Positions 16,479-24,073 of a stretch of 64,000 nt of DNA are shown in pieces. Source of the DNA: DASQHW01 sp038238245 (GTDB lineage: Bacteria > Actinomycetota > Acidimicrobiia > IMCC26256 > PALSA-610); NCBI GenBank assembly GCA_038238245.1, contig JBBRXX010000022.1, positions 15,157 through 79,156 of the forward strand. Reading direction: 5' to 3'. Under the pieces are notes generated by a model. The model was not told the DNA's origin, searched no databases, and worked only from the letters and a program-made list of their open reading frames with translations. The first letter of the stretch is position 1; the number at the start of each line of letters is the position of its first letter. The position numbers and the translations under genes are program-made.

Positions 16479-18257
16479 TCAACGGACGTGGCGGCGCGCC
16501 GTGCGTGGTCGCGGCTCGGCCGGCGATGCCGCCGTGAGCGTGTTGCGCAGCTCGGCGACGTGGCGCGCGGGCTCCCGCGGTGCGCCCGGGATTCGGTGCA
16601 GCGCATCTTCGAGCGCTCCCAACCACGGAGACGGATCCCGTGCCGAACGGCGCGTGCCCACCGAGCGCGCGCGAGCCCATGAACAATGCAGCTCGTCCTG
16701 CGCGCGACTGAGTGCCACGTGGAAGAGCCGTCGTTCTTCGTGGAGCGCATCGTCGGATGTTGCCCACGAGACCGGTACGAGTCCCCGTTCGAGACCGGTG
16801 ACGAACACGACGGACCATTCGAGTCCCTTCGCTTTGTGGAACGTCGCGAGATCGACCCCGGTGCCGTGCGCGTCCTCGCCACGCGTCGAGAGATCGAGCC
16901 AGCCCACGAAACCGGCAACACTTCCGAACCCTCCCACGGACGCGAGATACTCACGGGCCAGGTCGACGAGCGCGTCGCGATGCGCGCGTGCCTCTTCGGG
17001 GTCGTCTTCGTCGGTGGCGAGGTCCGCGAGATGGTCGGCAAAGCGGCGGGTAGGCGCGCTGCGCTCGGACTCGCGCAAACGGTCGATCAGCGCGCGTACG
17101 GCCGGACGGGCTGCGAAGCGCTGTCCGTCCGCGACGCGGAACGGCACACCCCGCCGTGTGAAGGCCGCCTCGAAGAGCGACGACTGCGCGTTCGTGCGGA
17201 ACAGCACCCCCAAGCCCTGCCACGGCACGCCGGCAGTGAACGAGCGCCAACAGCGATCGGCGATCGCGGCCGCTTCGTCCTCGGCGGTGTCGTAGGCGAC
17301 GATCGTCGGCCGGTCTCCATCGGGGCGCACCGCACGCGGCGGCCGGCGAGCGGGGTGCGCGGCCGCGCCGAGCGCAACCTCGGCGAGCGCGACCACGGCC
17401 GGGCTGCTGCGGTAGTTGTGCGCCAACGCGATGGTCTCGCCGCCGAAGACCTGGGCGAACTCGCCGAGCGGTGAGGCGTCCGCGCCCGCGAAGCCGTAGA
17501 TCGCCTGCGCAGGATCACCGACCACCGACAGGTCGCGCCCGTGGCCGAGCCACGCGCGCAGCAACCGGACCTGCAACGGCGTGGCGTCCTGGAACTCGTC
17601 GACGAAGAAGTGCCGGAAGCGCCAGCGCTGGCCCGCCGCGAACTCGTCGTTACGCGCGATGCCATCCGCACAACGATGCAATACATCGTCGAAGTCGAGG
17701 AGACGCCGCTTGCGCTTCTCCGTCTCGTAGCGGGCGTACAGCTCAGCCAGCTCGGCTCCCGGGCGGGGAAGGCGCCGGGCTTCCGCGCGCGCCGCATCGA
17801 CGAACTCGTCGGGACTGATGAGACGGGCCTTGGCCCACTCGATCTCGGCGGCAACGTCGTTGACCGCGACCGAGGCGGCCGGACCGCGCCCGCCGAGCAG
17901 TGGCCCCAGCAGACGGCCCTTGCGGTCGAGCACCCGCGGCTGCTCCCATCCCCGTTCAGTCGCCTGCCGGCGCAGTTGCGCGAGCGCCACCGCGTGGAAC
18001 GTGCCGCCGGTCAGCGAGCCGGCGACGCCGAGCCGCCGCAAACGGCGGGTCAGCTCGGCGGCGGCCTTCCGGGTGAAGGTCAGCGCGAGGACGTGCTTGG
18101 TCTCGGCTTCGTGCTCGCGTATGCGGTACGCGACGCGGCGCGTCAGCACGCGCGTCTTCCCTGATCCAGCCGGGGCGATGATCGCCAGCAGCGGATGCGG
18201 CGCGACGACGGCGGCCCGCTGTTGCGGGTCCAGGTCGTCGAGGAGCGGATCGCGCAC
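16479..18257 (-). CDS. UvrD/PcrA-type ATP-dependent DNA helicase (short form)
   Basis: 592 residues, shorter than PcrA/UvrD (about 700). Superfamily 1A motifs are in order: Q-motif DPQQRAAV, Walker A APAGSGKTRVL, Ia TFTRKAAAEL, II VDEFQDATPLQ, III GDPAQAIYGFAGAD, IV HNYRSS, V FHKAKGLEWSVVFVTGLERG, and VI RRLFHVALSRAQ. There is no HRDC domain. It should unwind DNA 3' to 5' in repair or in clearing replication blocks. The start is a GTG with TACGGT 6 bp upstream. It faces away from the YgjP-type gene across a 411 bp gap that contains a LexA-like box. Confidence 0.85.
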   Translation of the reverse strand: MRDPLLDDLDPQQRAAVVAPHPLLAIIAPAGSGKTRVLTRRVAYRIREHEAETKHVLALTFTRKAAAELTRRLRRLGVAGSLTGGTFHAVALAQLRRQATERGWEQPRVLDRKGRLLGPLLGGRGPAASVAVNDVAAEIEWAKARLISPDEFVDAARAEARRLPRPGAELAELYARYETEKRKRRLLDFDDVLHRCADGIARNDEFAAGQRWRFRHFFVDEFQDATPLQVRLLRAWLGHGRDLSVVGDPAQAIYGFAGADASPLGEFAQVFGGETIALAHNYRSSPAVVALAEVALGAAAHPARRPPRAVRPDGDRPTIVAYDTAEDEAAAIADRCWRSFTAGVPWQGLGVLFRTNAQSSLFEAAFTRRGVPFRVADGQRFAARPAVRALIDRLRESERSAPTRRFADHLADLATDEDDPEEARAHRDALVDLAREYLASVGGFGSVAGFVGWLDLSTRGEDAHGTGVDLATFHKAKGLEWSVVFVTGLERGLVPVSWATSDDALHEERRLFHVALSRAQDELHCSWARARSVGTRRSARDPSPWLGALEDALHRIPGAPREPARHVAELRNTLTAASPAEPRPRTARRHVR

Positions 18258-18263
18258 GCGGCG

Positions 18264-18269
18264 ACCGTA
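18264..18269 (-). promoter_or_regulatory. -10 hexamer TACGGT for the helicase gene
   Basis: On the minus strand TACGGT ends 6 bp before the GTG start at 18257, a leaderless-type arrangement. Confidence 0.45.
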
Positions 18270-18624
18270 CTGAACGGGTGCGCCATCTCACGGGAGCACG
18301 CGGAAAGGCCCCGAGTAGTCTTCGCTGCGTCGCAGCTCTGATCTTCTCGGGGCACCCTCCGTTCCGACGTGCCGCTGAGGGGCAGCCCTTGCGAGCGCTC
18401 GACAGCGACTGCGTCGGTTCGCACTCCGGCCCGAGAGCCGGCGTGCGTCCGGGACGCTCGTGCATCCGTTCCGTGCGCACCCCGGGTGGGATGTCGCTCG
18501 GAGTCCGACGCATCGGCGAACCGGCCTCCGGACATTACGACCACTCCCTTTGATCGTCAAGAGAAAACGGCGGTGAAAGGGGAGTCGAGCGCCTCCTGCA
18601 ACGCGACTGTCACAAGGTCTTCGC

Positions 18625-18636
18625 GAACAGCTGTTC
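18625..18636. promoter_or_regulatory. LexA (SOS) box-like palindrome GAACAGCTGTTC
   Basis: GAAC-N4-GTTC is the core of the Gram-positive/actinobacterial LexA operator (consensus TCGAAC-N4-GTTCGA); here the wider site reads GCGAACAGCTGTTCAA, 12 of 14 specified bases. It is a perfect 12 bp palindrome. A weak promoter (TTCAAC at 18634-18639, 17 bp, TATGAA at 18657-18662) overlaps it and would start at the ATG of the YgjP-type gene at 18669. LexA control is inferred. Confidence 0.5.
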
Positions 18637-18668
18637 AACATGTCTCTCGGACGCGATATGAATTTGGA

Positions 18669-19190
18669 ATGGAGATCGAGTTCGTGCGCGGGACGCGCCG
18701 CCGCAAGCATGTCGAGGCGGTGCTCGTCGGCGACCGTCTGCGAGTGTCGTTCCCTCGTTGGATGTCGCTCGCCGAAGCGCAGCGCACGGCGGAGGAGCTC
18801 GCCGAACGCATGCGGCGAAGGCTCGATCCCGGCTCGATCGACATCGCGGCACGCGCCCGGAAGCTCGCCAAGCAGTACGGATTGCCCCGCCCGAAGACCG
18901 TTCGCTGGGTCGACAACATGCGTCAGCGGTGGGGATCCTGCACGCCGGACGACGGTGCGATCCGCGTGTCGTCCCGACTCGCCGCCTACCCGGCCTGGAC
19001 GCTCGACTACGTGCTGGTGCACGAGCTCGCGCACCTACGCGTCGCGAGTCACGGCCCAGCGCACGACGCGCTCGTCGACCGCTATCCGTACGCCGAACGG
19101 GCCAGGGGCTTTCTCATCGCGGTGGACCTCGACCCCGACGAGGGCGACGCCGACGGCTGGCCGCTCTCCGCAGGCGACGTCCGGCCCTAG
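18669..19190 (+). CDS. YgjP/DUF45-family zinc metallopeptidase-like protein
   Basis: 173 residues from the ATG at 18669. The M48/WLM-like metal motif HELAH is at 118-122, with a third ligand candidate His128 in SHGPAHD. The family-typical RQRWGSCTPDDGAIRVSSRL precedes it (about 85-104). The beta-rich N-terminal part ends with RWMSLAEAQRT. These proteins are structurally related to SprT/Wss1-type proteases; the substrate is unknown. A LexA-like box covers the presumed -35 region, hinting at DNA-damage control. The frame is open further upstream but has no good start there. Confidence 0.75.
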   Translation: MEIEFVRGTRRRKHVEAVLVGDRLRVSFPRWMSLAEAQRTAEELAERMRRRLDPGSIDIAARARKLAKQYGLPRPKTVRWVDNMRQRWGSCTPDDGAIRVSSRLAAYPAWTLDYVLVHELAHLRVASHGPAHDALVDRYPYAERARGFLIAVDLDPDEGDADGWPLSAGDVRP

Positions 19191-19205
19191 ACCCGGGTCC
19201 CGGCC

Positions 19206-19211
19206 TAGCAT
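19206..19211 (+). promoter_or_regulatory. -10 hexamer TAGCAT for the PH-domain gene
   Basis: TAGCAT predicts a start near 19218 and a leader of about 30 nt that carries a GAGGGAG Shine-Dalgarno sequence before the GTG at 19247. Confidence 0.35.
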
Positions 19212-19246
19212 CGCGGGCACGCACGCGTGACGAGGGAGCGATTTCG

Positions 19247-19894
19247 GTGCCGTACCCGAAGAGGCTGCTCAACGAGGGCGAGGATCTGGCGCTCGACCTG
19301 CGCCCGCACTGGTGGTTCTTCTCCAAACACATCCTGACGGGCGTCCCGCTGTTCGTCGCGCTGATCGTGATCCTCGCCAAGACCACCGGCGACACCCGCA
19401 AGTGGCTGATGGTCGTCTGGGGGATCCTCGGCCTGGTGTGGGCGGTGTGGCTCGCGCTCAAGTACCTCCAATGGAACTTCACGCACTTCGTCGTGACGTC
19501 CGATCGGGTCATCTACCGGACCGGCGTGCTGTCCAAGCGCGGCGTCGAGATCCCGATGGACCGCATCAACAACATCAACTTCAACCAGAACATCCTCGAG
19601 CGCGTGATCGGTGCCGGTGACCTCGAGATCGAGTCGGCGGGCAAGGACGGGCAATCGCGCTTCGAGGACGTCTGGCATCCCGACGGTGTGCAACAGGAGC
19701 TGTACCGCCAGATGGAGGGTTACGCGAGGAAACGGGCGTCGTGGTCGAACCCTGTCACCTCGCCGCCGACGGCGGGGACACCCGGCGCCGGCATCCCGGC
19801 GCAGCTGCAGCAGCTCGCGGAGCTGCGCGACAAAGGGGTGATCTCCGCCGCCGAGTTCGACGCGAAGAAGGCCCAGCTCCTCGAACGCATGTGA
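19247..19894 (+). CDS. Membrane-bound bacterial PH (YdbS-like) domain protein with C-terminal SHOCT motif
   Basis: 215 residues from the GTG at 19247. Two transmembrane helices (about 27-46 and 53-73) are followed by a bPH2 domain (HFVVTSDRVIYRTGVLSKRG, MDRINNINFNQNILERVIGAG, LEIESAGKDG). A Pro/Thr/Ala-rich linker leads to a SHOCT element at the very end (LAELRDKGVISAAEFDAKKA), a short oligomerisation motif. It probably sits in the inner membrane facing the cytosol. The role is unknown; such proteins are widespread in actinobacteria. Confidence 0.8.
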   Translation: MPYPKRLLNEGEDLALDLRPHWWFFSKHILTGVPLFVALIVILAKTTGDTRKWLMVVWGILGLVWAVWLALKYLQWNFTHFVVTSDRVIYRTGVLSKRGVEIPMDRINNINFNQNILERVIGAGDLEIESAGKDGQSRFEDVWHPDGVQQELYRQMEGYARKRASWSNPVTSPPTAGTPGAGIPAQLQQLAELRDKGVISAAEFDAKKAQLLERM

Positions 19895-19943
19895 GGGAGA
19901 CGACAGCGCAGCGACCGGAGGGAACAGAGCGCGGAGTCGACCC

Positions 19944-20660
19944 ATGTGCGCGCCGCCGGTGATGCGCGTCATCTCGCTCGTGCCGAGCGCGACCGAGACA
20001 CTCGCTGCGCTCGGCGTCCCGCCGGTGGCCTGCACCCGCTTCTGTGATCTTCCGGGTGTGCCGACCATCGGGGGAACGAAGAACCCGGACATCGCGGCGA
20101 TCATCGACCTGCGGCCGGACCTCGTCGTGGTGAACGACGAGGAGAATCGGATCGCCGACGCCGAGGCACTGCAAGCCGCGGGCATCGCGCTGCATGCGAT
20201 GTCGCCGCGATCGGTCGCCGACGTGGGTCCGGCGGTGGTGGCGCTGGCTGCCGCACTGGGTGTGCCCGCGCCCGCGCCGTTCGCCGAGTGGGACGCCTGG
20301 CGCGCGCGGGCACAGGCGAAAGCCCGCGTCTCCGCGTTCGTCGCCACCTGGCGTCGTCCGTACATGACGATGAACGTCGACACCTACGGGTCGTCGCTGC
20401 TCGCCTGCATCGGCATCGACAATGTCTTCGGCGCGTCGGACGAGCGCTATCCCGAGGTCACGCTCGCCGACGCGGCGGCGCGAGATCCCGAGCTCGTGTT
20501 GCTTCCCGACGAGCCCTACGCGTTCGCCGCGCGACACATCCCGGAGGTGGAGCGCGCGATCCCTCGCGGGCGCGTCCACATCATCGACGGGCGCGACCTG
20601 TTCTGGTGGGGCATCCGCACGCCGGCGGCCATGACGCGGCTGGCGCGGATCAGTCGCTGA
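19944..20660 (+). CDS. Helical-backbone metal receptor (BtuF/cobalamin-binding-like) protein without signal peptide
   Basis: 238 residues from the ATG at 19944, supported by GGAG 7 bp upstream; ATG 19962 is also in frame. RVISLVPSATETLAALG is the typical N-terminal strand and loop of the BtuF/FepB-type fold, followed by VACTRFCDLPGVPTIGGTKN and LRPDLVVVNDEENR. Unlike transport-associated BtuF it lacks a signal peptide or lipobox, and no ABC transporter is adjacent. It is probably a cytosolic member of the family with an unknown metal or corrinoid ligand. Its 3' end overlaps the convergent HIT gene by 11 bp. Confidence 0.75.
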   Translation: MCAPPVMRVISLVPSATETLAALGVPPVACTRFCDLPGVPTIGGTKNPDIAAIIDLRPDLVVVNDEENRIADAEALQAAGIALHAMSPRSVADVGPAVVALAAALGVPAPAPFAEWDAWRARAQAKARVSAFVATWRRPYMTMNVDTYGSSLLACIGIDNVFGASDERYPEVTLADAAARDPELVLLPDEPYAFAARHIPEVERAIPRGRVHIIDGRDLFWWGIRTPAAMTRLARISR

Positions 20661-21072
20661 CGTGCGCGGCGCCCTGGGCGCGCAGCCGGGCCCGGAGGCG
20701 CGTCGCGGCGTCGTCCAGCACCACCGGGTCGGGCGATGGATCGACGTGCGCGAACGAGAGCTCATCGGGTTGATTGATCGGCACGACATGGAGGTGTGTG
20801 TGCGGCACCTCCTCACCGACGATCAGCATCCCGATGCGCCGCGGTTGCCATTCGTCCTGCTGGGCGCGACCGATCGCCTGGGCGACCGTGAACAGGTGCG
20901 CGGCAAGCGACGGTTCGAGGTCGATCCAGTGGTCCACCTCTTCGCGCGGCACGACGAGCGTGTGGCCGGGCATCATCGGCGCAATCGACAAGAACGCCAC
21001 CGCGCGATCGTCCTTCCATACGAATCGTCCCGGCAGCTCGCCCGCGATGATCCGACTGAAGATGCTCGGCAT
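20650..21072 (-). CDS. HIT family protein (nucleotide hydrolase/transferase)
   Basis: 140 residues with AAAGGAG before the ATG. The histidine triad is PHTHLHVVP, and the N-terminal IFSRIIAGELPGRFVWKDD and MMPGHTLVVPREEVDHW segments are typical of the HINT/Fhit-like branch. It is expected to hydrolyse adenosine phosphoramidates or dinucleoside polyphosphates. It is followed at 21083 by the stop of galK1 on the same strand (10 bp between genes), so it is likely the last gene after galK1. Confidence 0.85.
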   Translation of the reverse strand: MPSIFSRIIAGELPGRFVWKDDRAVAFLSIAPMMPGHTLVVPREEVDHWIDLEPSLAAHLFTVAQAIGRAQQDEWQPRRIGMLIVGEEVPHTHLHVVPINQPDELSFAHVDPSPDPVVLDDAATRLRARLRAQGAAHVSD

Positions 21073-21082
21073 GAGGCTCCTT

Positions 21083-22108
21083 TCATTGGGTGACGCCGGC
21101 GCCGCCCGCGGCATGCACGATCCAGCCGTTCGTACGTCGTGCGACGTCGATCGCGCGATCGGCGTCGCAGAGCGCAACGGCACACCCGCCGAAACCGGCG
21201 CCCGTCAGCCGGGCACCGTACGCGCCGGCCTCGACGAGGCGCTCGACGAGAGCGTCCAGCTCGACGGTCGACACCTCGAAGTCGTCGCGCAGCGACGCGT
21301 GGCTCTCGAGCATGAGCGCGCCGCATTCCTCGACGTTGCCGCGTCGCAGGGCGTCGGCGAAGGCGCGGACGCGTTCATTCTCGGACACTACGTGCCGCGC
21401 GATCGGGTCGCCGGCCACCTGTTCGGGACGCGCGTCGCGTAGCGTCCCGACGCCGAGCCGGGCCGCGGCCGCTTCGCACGCCGCGCGCCGCTGCGCGTAG
21501 GCACTCTCTTCGAGCCGGCGCGGGACGCCACTGTGCACGACCACGACTGCGACGGCCTCGGGCACCGCTATCGGTGTGACCTCCAGCGTGCGGCAGTCGA
21601 GCAACAACGCATGGCCCGCTTCTCCGAACACCGACGCGATCTGATCCATCACCCCGCAGGGGACACCGGTCGCGGCGTGCTCGGCGTCGCGAGCGGCGAG
21701 CGCAAGGTCGATGCCGGCGAGCGGCATGCGGGCCACGTGCGCGCACGCGAGCGTGACCGCGACCGCGAACGCGGCGCTCGACGACAGGCCGGAACCGACC
21801 GGGACGTCGGAAGTGACCTCGACGTCGAGGCCCACGGGTGCACGGCCGCGCGTGGCGAGCACCACGAGGGCCGCCGCGACCGCGCGTCCCCACGCGGGAG
21901 AGACGGCGCCCGGTTCGACGTGTCCGCCCGCCGGGAGCTCCACCGTGCCTTCGATCCCGCGCGAGCACACACGCACGCGACCGTCGGACCGGGCGTCGAA
22001 GCGCACGCGGACCTCGCGGTCGATCGCCATCGGGAGGCACAGCCCGTCCTGATAGTCGGTGTGGTCGCCGATGAGGTTCACCCGACCGGGCGCACGTACG
22101 ACGGGCAC
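21083..22108 (-). CDS. galK: Galactokinase, GHMP kinase family (first paralogue)
   Basis: 341 residues from the GTG at 22108, shorter than E. coli GalK (382). The galactokinase signature is near-canonical: GRVNLIGDHTDYQDG (about 8-22), with Glu replaced by Asp. The GHMP ATP motif is VPVGSGLSSSAAF, the catalytic Asp is in GVMDQIAS, and the C-terminal motif is LTGAGFGGCAVAL. It phosphorylates galactose or a close analogue at C1. TAGATT 7 bp upstream of the GTG suggests a leaderless mRNA. A second, more diverged paralogue lies at 23012-24073. Confidence 0.85.
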   Translation of the reverse strand: MPVVRAPGRVNLIGDHTDYQDGLCLPMAIDREVRVRFDARSDGRVRVCSRGIEGTVELPAGGHVEPGAVSPAWGRAVAAALVVLATRGRAPVGLDVEVTSDVPVGSGLSSSAAFAVAVTLACAHVARMPLAGIDLALAARDAEHAATGVPCGVMDQIASVFGEAGHALLLDCRTLEVTPIAVPEAVAVVVVHSGVPRRLEESAYAQRRAACEAAAARLGVGTLRDARPEQVAGDPIARHVVSENERVRAFADALRRGNVEECGALMLESHASLRDDFEVSTVELDALVERLVEAGAYGARLTGAGFGGCAVALCDADRAIDVARRTNGWIVHAAGGAGVTQ

Positions 22109-22115
22109 GCGAAGG

Positions 22116-22121
22116 AATCTA
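22116..22121 (-). promoter_or_regulatory. -10 hexamer TAGATT for galK1
   Basis: On the minus strand TAGATT ends 7 bp before the GTG. A TACCCT for the opposite gene is at 22136-22141, so the two promoters are only 14 bp apart. Confidence 0.45.
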
Positions 22122-22168
22122 CGGCCCGGTGCCGATACCCTGAGGCCGGTAACTCTGCGGGAGGTCCG

Positions 22169-23011
22169 ATGGGACGGTTCGAGAATTCGTTGGCGCTGGC
22201 GAAGGCCTCGTGGCGGGTGCTGCGCGAGGACACGCGGCTGACACTGCTGCCCTTGCTGTCGATGGTCTCGACCGTCGTGATCGCGGTCTCGTTCCTGTTG
22301 CCGATCGGCCTCATCGCCCGGAACGGCACCGACGGCTACACGGCATCCAAGCCGCTCGTATGGGTGCTCGGGTTCTGCGCCTATCTGGTGCTCACCTTCG
22401 TGGTCGTCTTCTTCAACGCCGCGCTCGTGTACGCCGCAGACCGGCATCTGGCCGGCGAGCGGGTGACGCCGGGCGAAGCGATCCAGGCCGCGCGCGCTCG
22501 CGCCCACGTGCTGCTGCCGTGGGTCTTCGTGAGCGCGACCGTGTCCATCGTGCTGCGCGCCCTCGAGGAACGCGCCGGGATCTTCGGCCGGATCGTCGGC
22601 TCGCTCGCCGGCGTGGCCTGGTCGGTGGTGACGTTCCTGGTGCTGCCGATCCTCGTCATCGAGGGCATCGGCCCCATCGCCGCGGTGAAGCGGTCCGGCG
22701 AGCTGTTCAAGCGGACGTGGGGCGAGAACCTCATGACCAATGCCGGCATCGGCATCGTCGCGTTGCTCGCGACCCTGGCCGGGGCGATCCCGCTCGTGCT
22801 GCTGATCACGGTCGGCGGCCCGATCGCAGTCATCGGTGTCGTCGCGCTGGTGTTGTGGGTGATCGCGGTCTCGCTCGTCTCGGCGACCCTCACCGGCATC
22901 CTCCAGGTGGCGCTCTACCGGTTCGCGACCGATGCGCAAGTGCCCGGCTTCGACATCGAGCAGTTGCGGGGAACGTTCCGGACGCGCAATCGCCGCGGGT
23001 TGTGGAACTGA
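22169..23011 (+). CDS. Polytopic membrane protein, DUF6159-like
   Basis: 280 residues, ATG at 22169 with GGGAGGT upstream. A short amphipathic N-terminus (MGRFENSLALAKASWRVLRE) is followed by about six hydrophobic segments in three pairs (around residues 27-48, 62-90, 112-130, 143-170, 195-215 and 225-250). The conserved pattern ERVTPGEAIQAARAR and AVKRSGELFKRTWGENL is typical of this family of predicted inner-membrane proteins. No biochemical role is known to me. It sits divergently to galK1 and ends one base before the stop of convergent galK2. Confidence 0.7.
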   Translation: MGRFENSLALAKASWRVLREDTRLTLLPLLSMVSTVVIAVSFLLPIGLIARNGTDGYTASKPLVWVLGFCAYLVLTFVVVFFNAALVYAADRHLAGERVTPGEAIQAARARAHVLLPWVFVSATVSIVLRALEERAGIFGRIVGSLAGVAWSVVTFLVLPILVIEGIGPIAAVKRSGELFKRTWGENLMTNAGIGIVALLATLAGAIPLVLLITVGGPIAVIGVVALVLWVIAVSLVSATLTGILQVALYRFATDAQVPGFDIEQLRGTFRTRNRRGLWN

Positions 23012-24073
23012 TCAGCTGACGCGGGCTGCACCGTCGGCTGCATCCACGAGCCAGGCGGTAGGCGTTCGTTCGGTCCGCTCGCGGTACGTCGCCATCGCTT
23101 GCGACGCGACCTTGTCCGCCAGCGCGTCGGGCACGAGGGCGACGATGCAGCCGCCGAAGCCGGCGCCGGTGAGCCGGGCCCCGAGCGCGCCCGCCTCCCT
23201 GAGGCATTCGACCAGGGCATCGAGCTCGGGGGTCGAGACCCCCATGTCGTCGCGCGAAGACGCGTGGCTCGCGAGCATCAACCGGCCGAGCTCCTCGACG
23301 TCACCCGCGCGGAGGGCGTCGGCAAACGCTCGGACGCGCTGCATCTCCGTGACCGCGTGACGGCCGCGCGGGACGTCGCGGACCTGTTCCGGCGTCGCGT
23401 CGCGCAGCACACGCAGCCCGAGGTGCGCCGCCGCGTCCAGGCTCTCGGCGCGCCGTTCTGCGTACGGCGTGTCTTCGAGGACGCGCGGTACGCCCGAGTG
23501 CACGACGAGCACGCGTACCTCTTGGGGGAGCGGCACATGCTCGATCTCCAGCGTGCGGCAGTCGAGGAACAGCGCGTGACCGGCTCGCCCGCGCACGGAT
23601 GCGATCTGGTCCTGGATGCCGCAGGGCACGCCGGTCGCCGCGTGCTCGGCACGCTGCGCGGCGAGCCCGAGCTCGTTGCCGGCGAGGGGGAAATGCGCGA
23701 CGTCGCACAACGCGAGCGCGCATGCGACCTCGAAGGCCGCGCTCGACGACAAGCCGGCGCCGATCGGCACGGCCGATGCGATCTCGAGGGACACACCGAC
23801 CGGCGGCCGGCCGAGCTCCGCGAGCACACGCGCGACGCCCGCAACCGTGCGGCCCCACGCGGGCAGGACGCCCTTCGGCTCGTCGTGTCCGTCGGCCGCG
23901 ACGTCGACGTTGCCTTCGAGCTCCCCCGAGCGGGCGGTGATGCGCGCATCCGAACGGGGCGCCGCGAGGATCTGCACGTCGCGATCGATCGCCATCGAGA
24001 CGACCCAGCCCTCGTGATAGTCGACCTGGCCGCCGATCAGGTTCACGCGCCCGGGCGCGCGGTACGCGTGCAT
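23012..24073 (-). CDS. Galactokinase-like GHMP kinase with altered sugar-binding motif (second paralogue)
   Basis: 353 residues. The N-terminal signature reads GRVNLIGGQVDYHEG: where galactokinase has GEHTDY, Glu and His are replaced by Gly and Gln while Asp is kept. The ATP motif VPIGAGLSSSAAF, catalytic GIQDQIAS and LTGAGFGGCIVAL are intact, so the kinase should be active, possibly on a sugar other than galactose. The ATG overlaps the galT stop (ATGA), so it is the last gene of an LLM-LLM-galT-galK operon. It shares most internal motifs with the galK at 21083. Confidence 0.8.
   Translation of the reverse strand: MHAYRAPGRVNLIGGQVDYHEGWVVSMAIDRDVQILAAPRSDARITARSGELEGNVDVAADGHDEPKGVLPAWGRTVAGVARVLAELGRPPVGVSLEIASAVPIGAGLSSSAAFEVACALALCDVAHFPLAGNELGLAAQRAEHAATGVPCGIQDQIASVRGRAGHALFLDCRTLEIEHVPLPQEVRVLVVHSGVPRVLEDTPYAERRAESLDAAAHLGLRVLRDATPEQVRDVPRGRHAVTEMQRVRAFADALRAGDVEELGRLMLASHASSRDDMGVSTPELDALVECLREAGALGARLTGAGFGGCIVALVPDALADKVASQAMATYRERTERTPTAWLVDAADGAARVS

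Larger units (their letters stand above)
18258..18668. other. 411 bp intergenic region, structure-rich, no gene identified
   Basis: It holds several inverted repeats: CCCCGAG around 18309 pairing with CTCGGGG around 18345 with an inner GCTGCG/GCAGC-like stem; and ACTCCCTTT (18543-18551) with AAAGGGGAGT (18576-18585). A LexA-like palindrome follows at 18625. No tRNA or known RNA was recognised. A non-coding RNA is possible but unsupported. Confidence 0.35.

Noticed and set aside
18258..18624. tRNA or small regulatory RNA in the helicase-ygjP gap
   Set aside because: A GGTTCGCACTCC segment resembles a T-arm, but no acceptor, anticodon or D-arm could be built around it.
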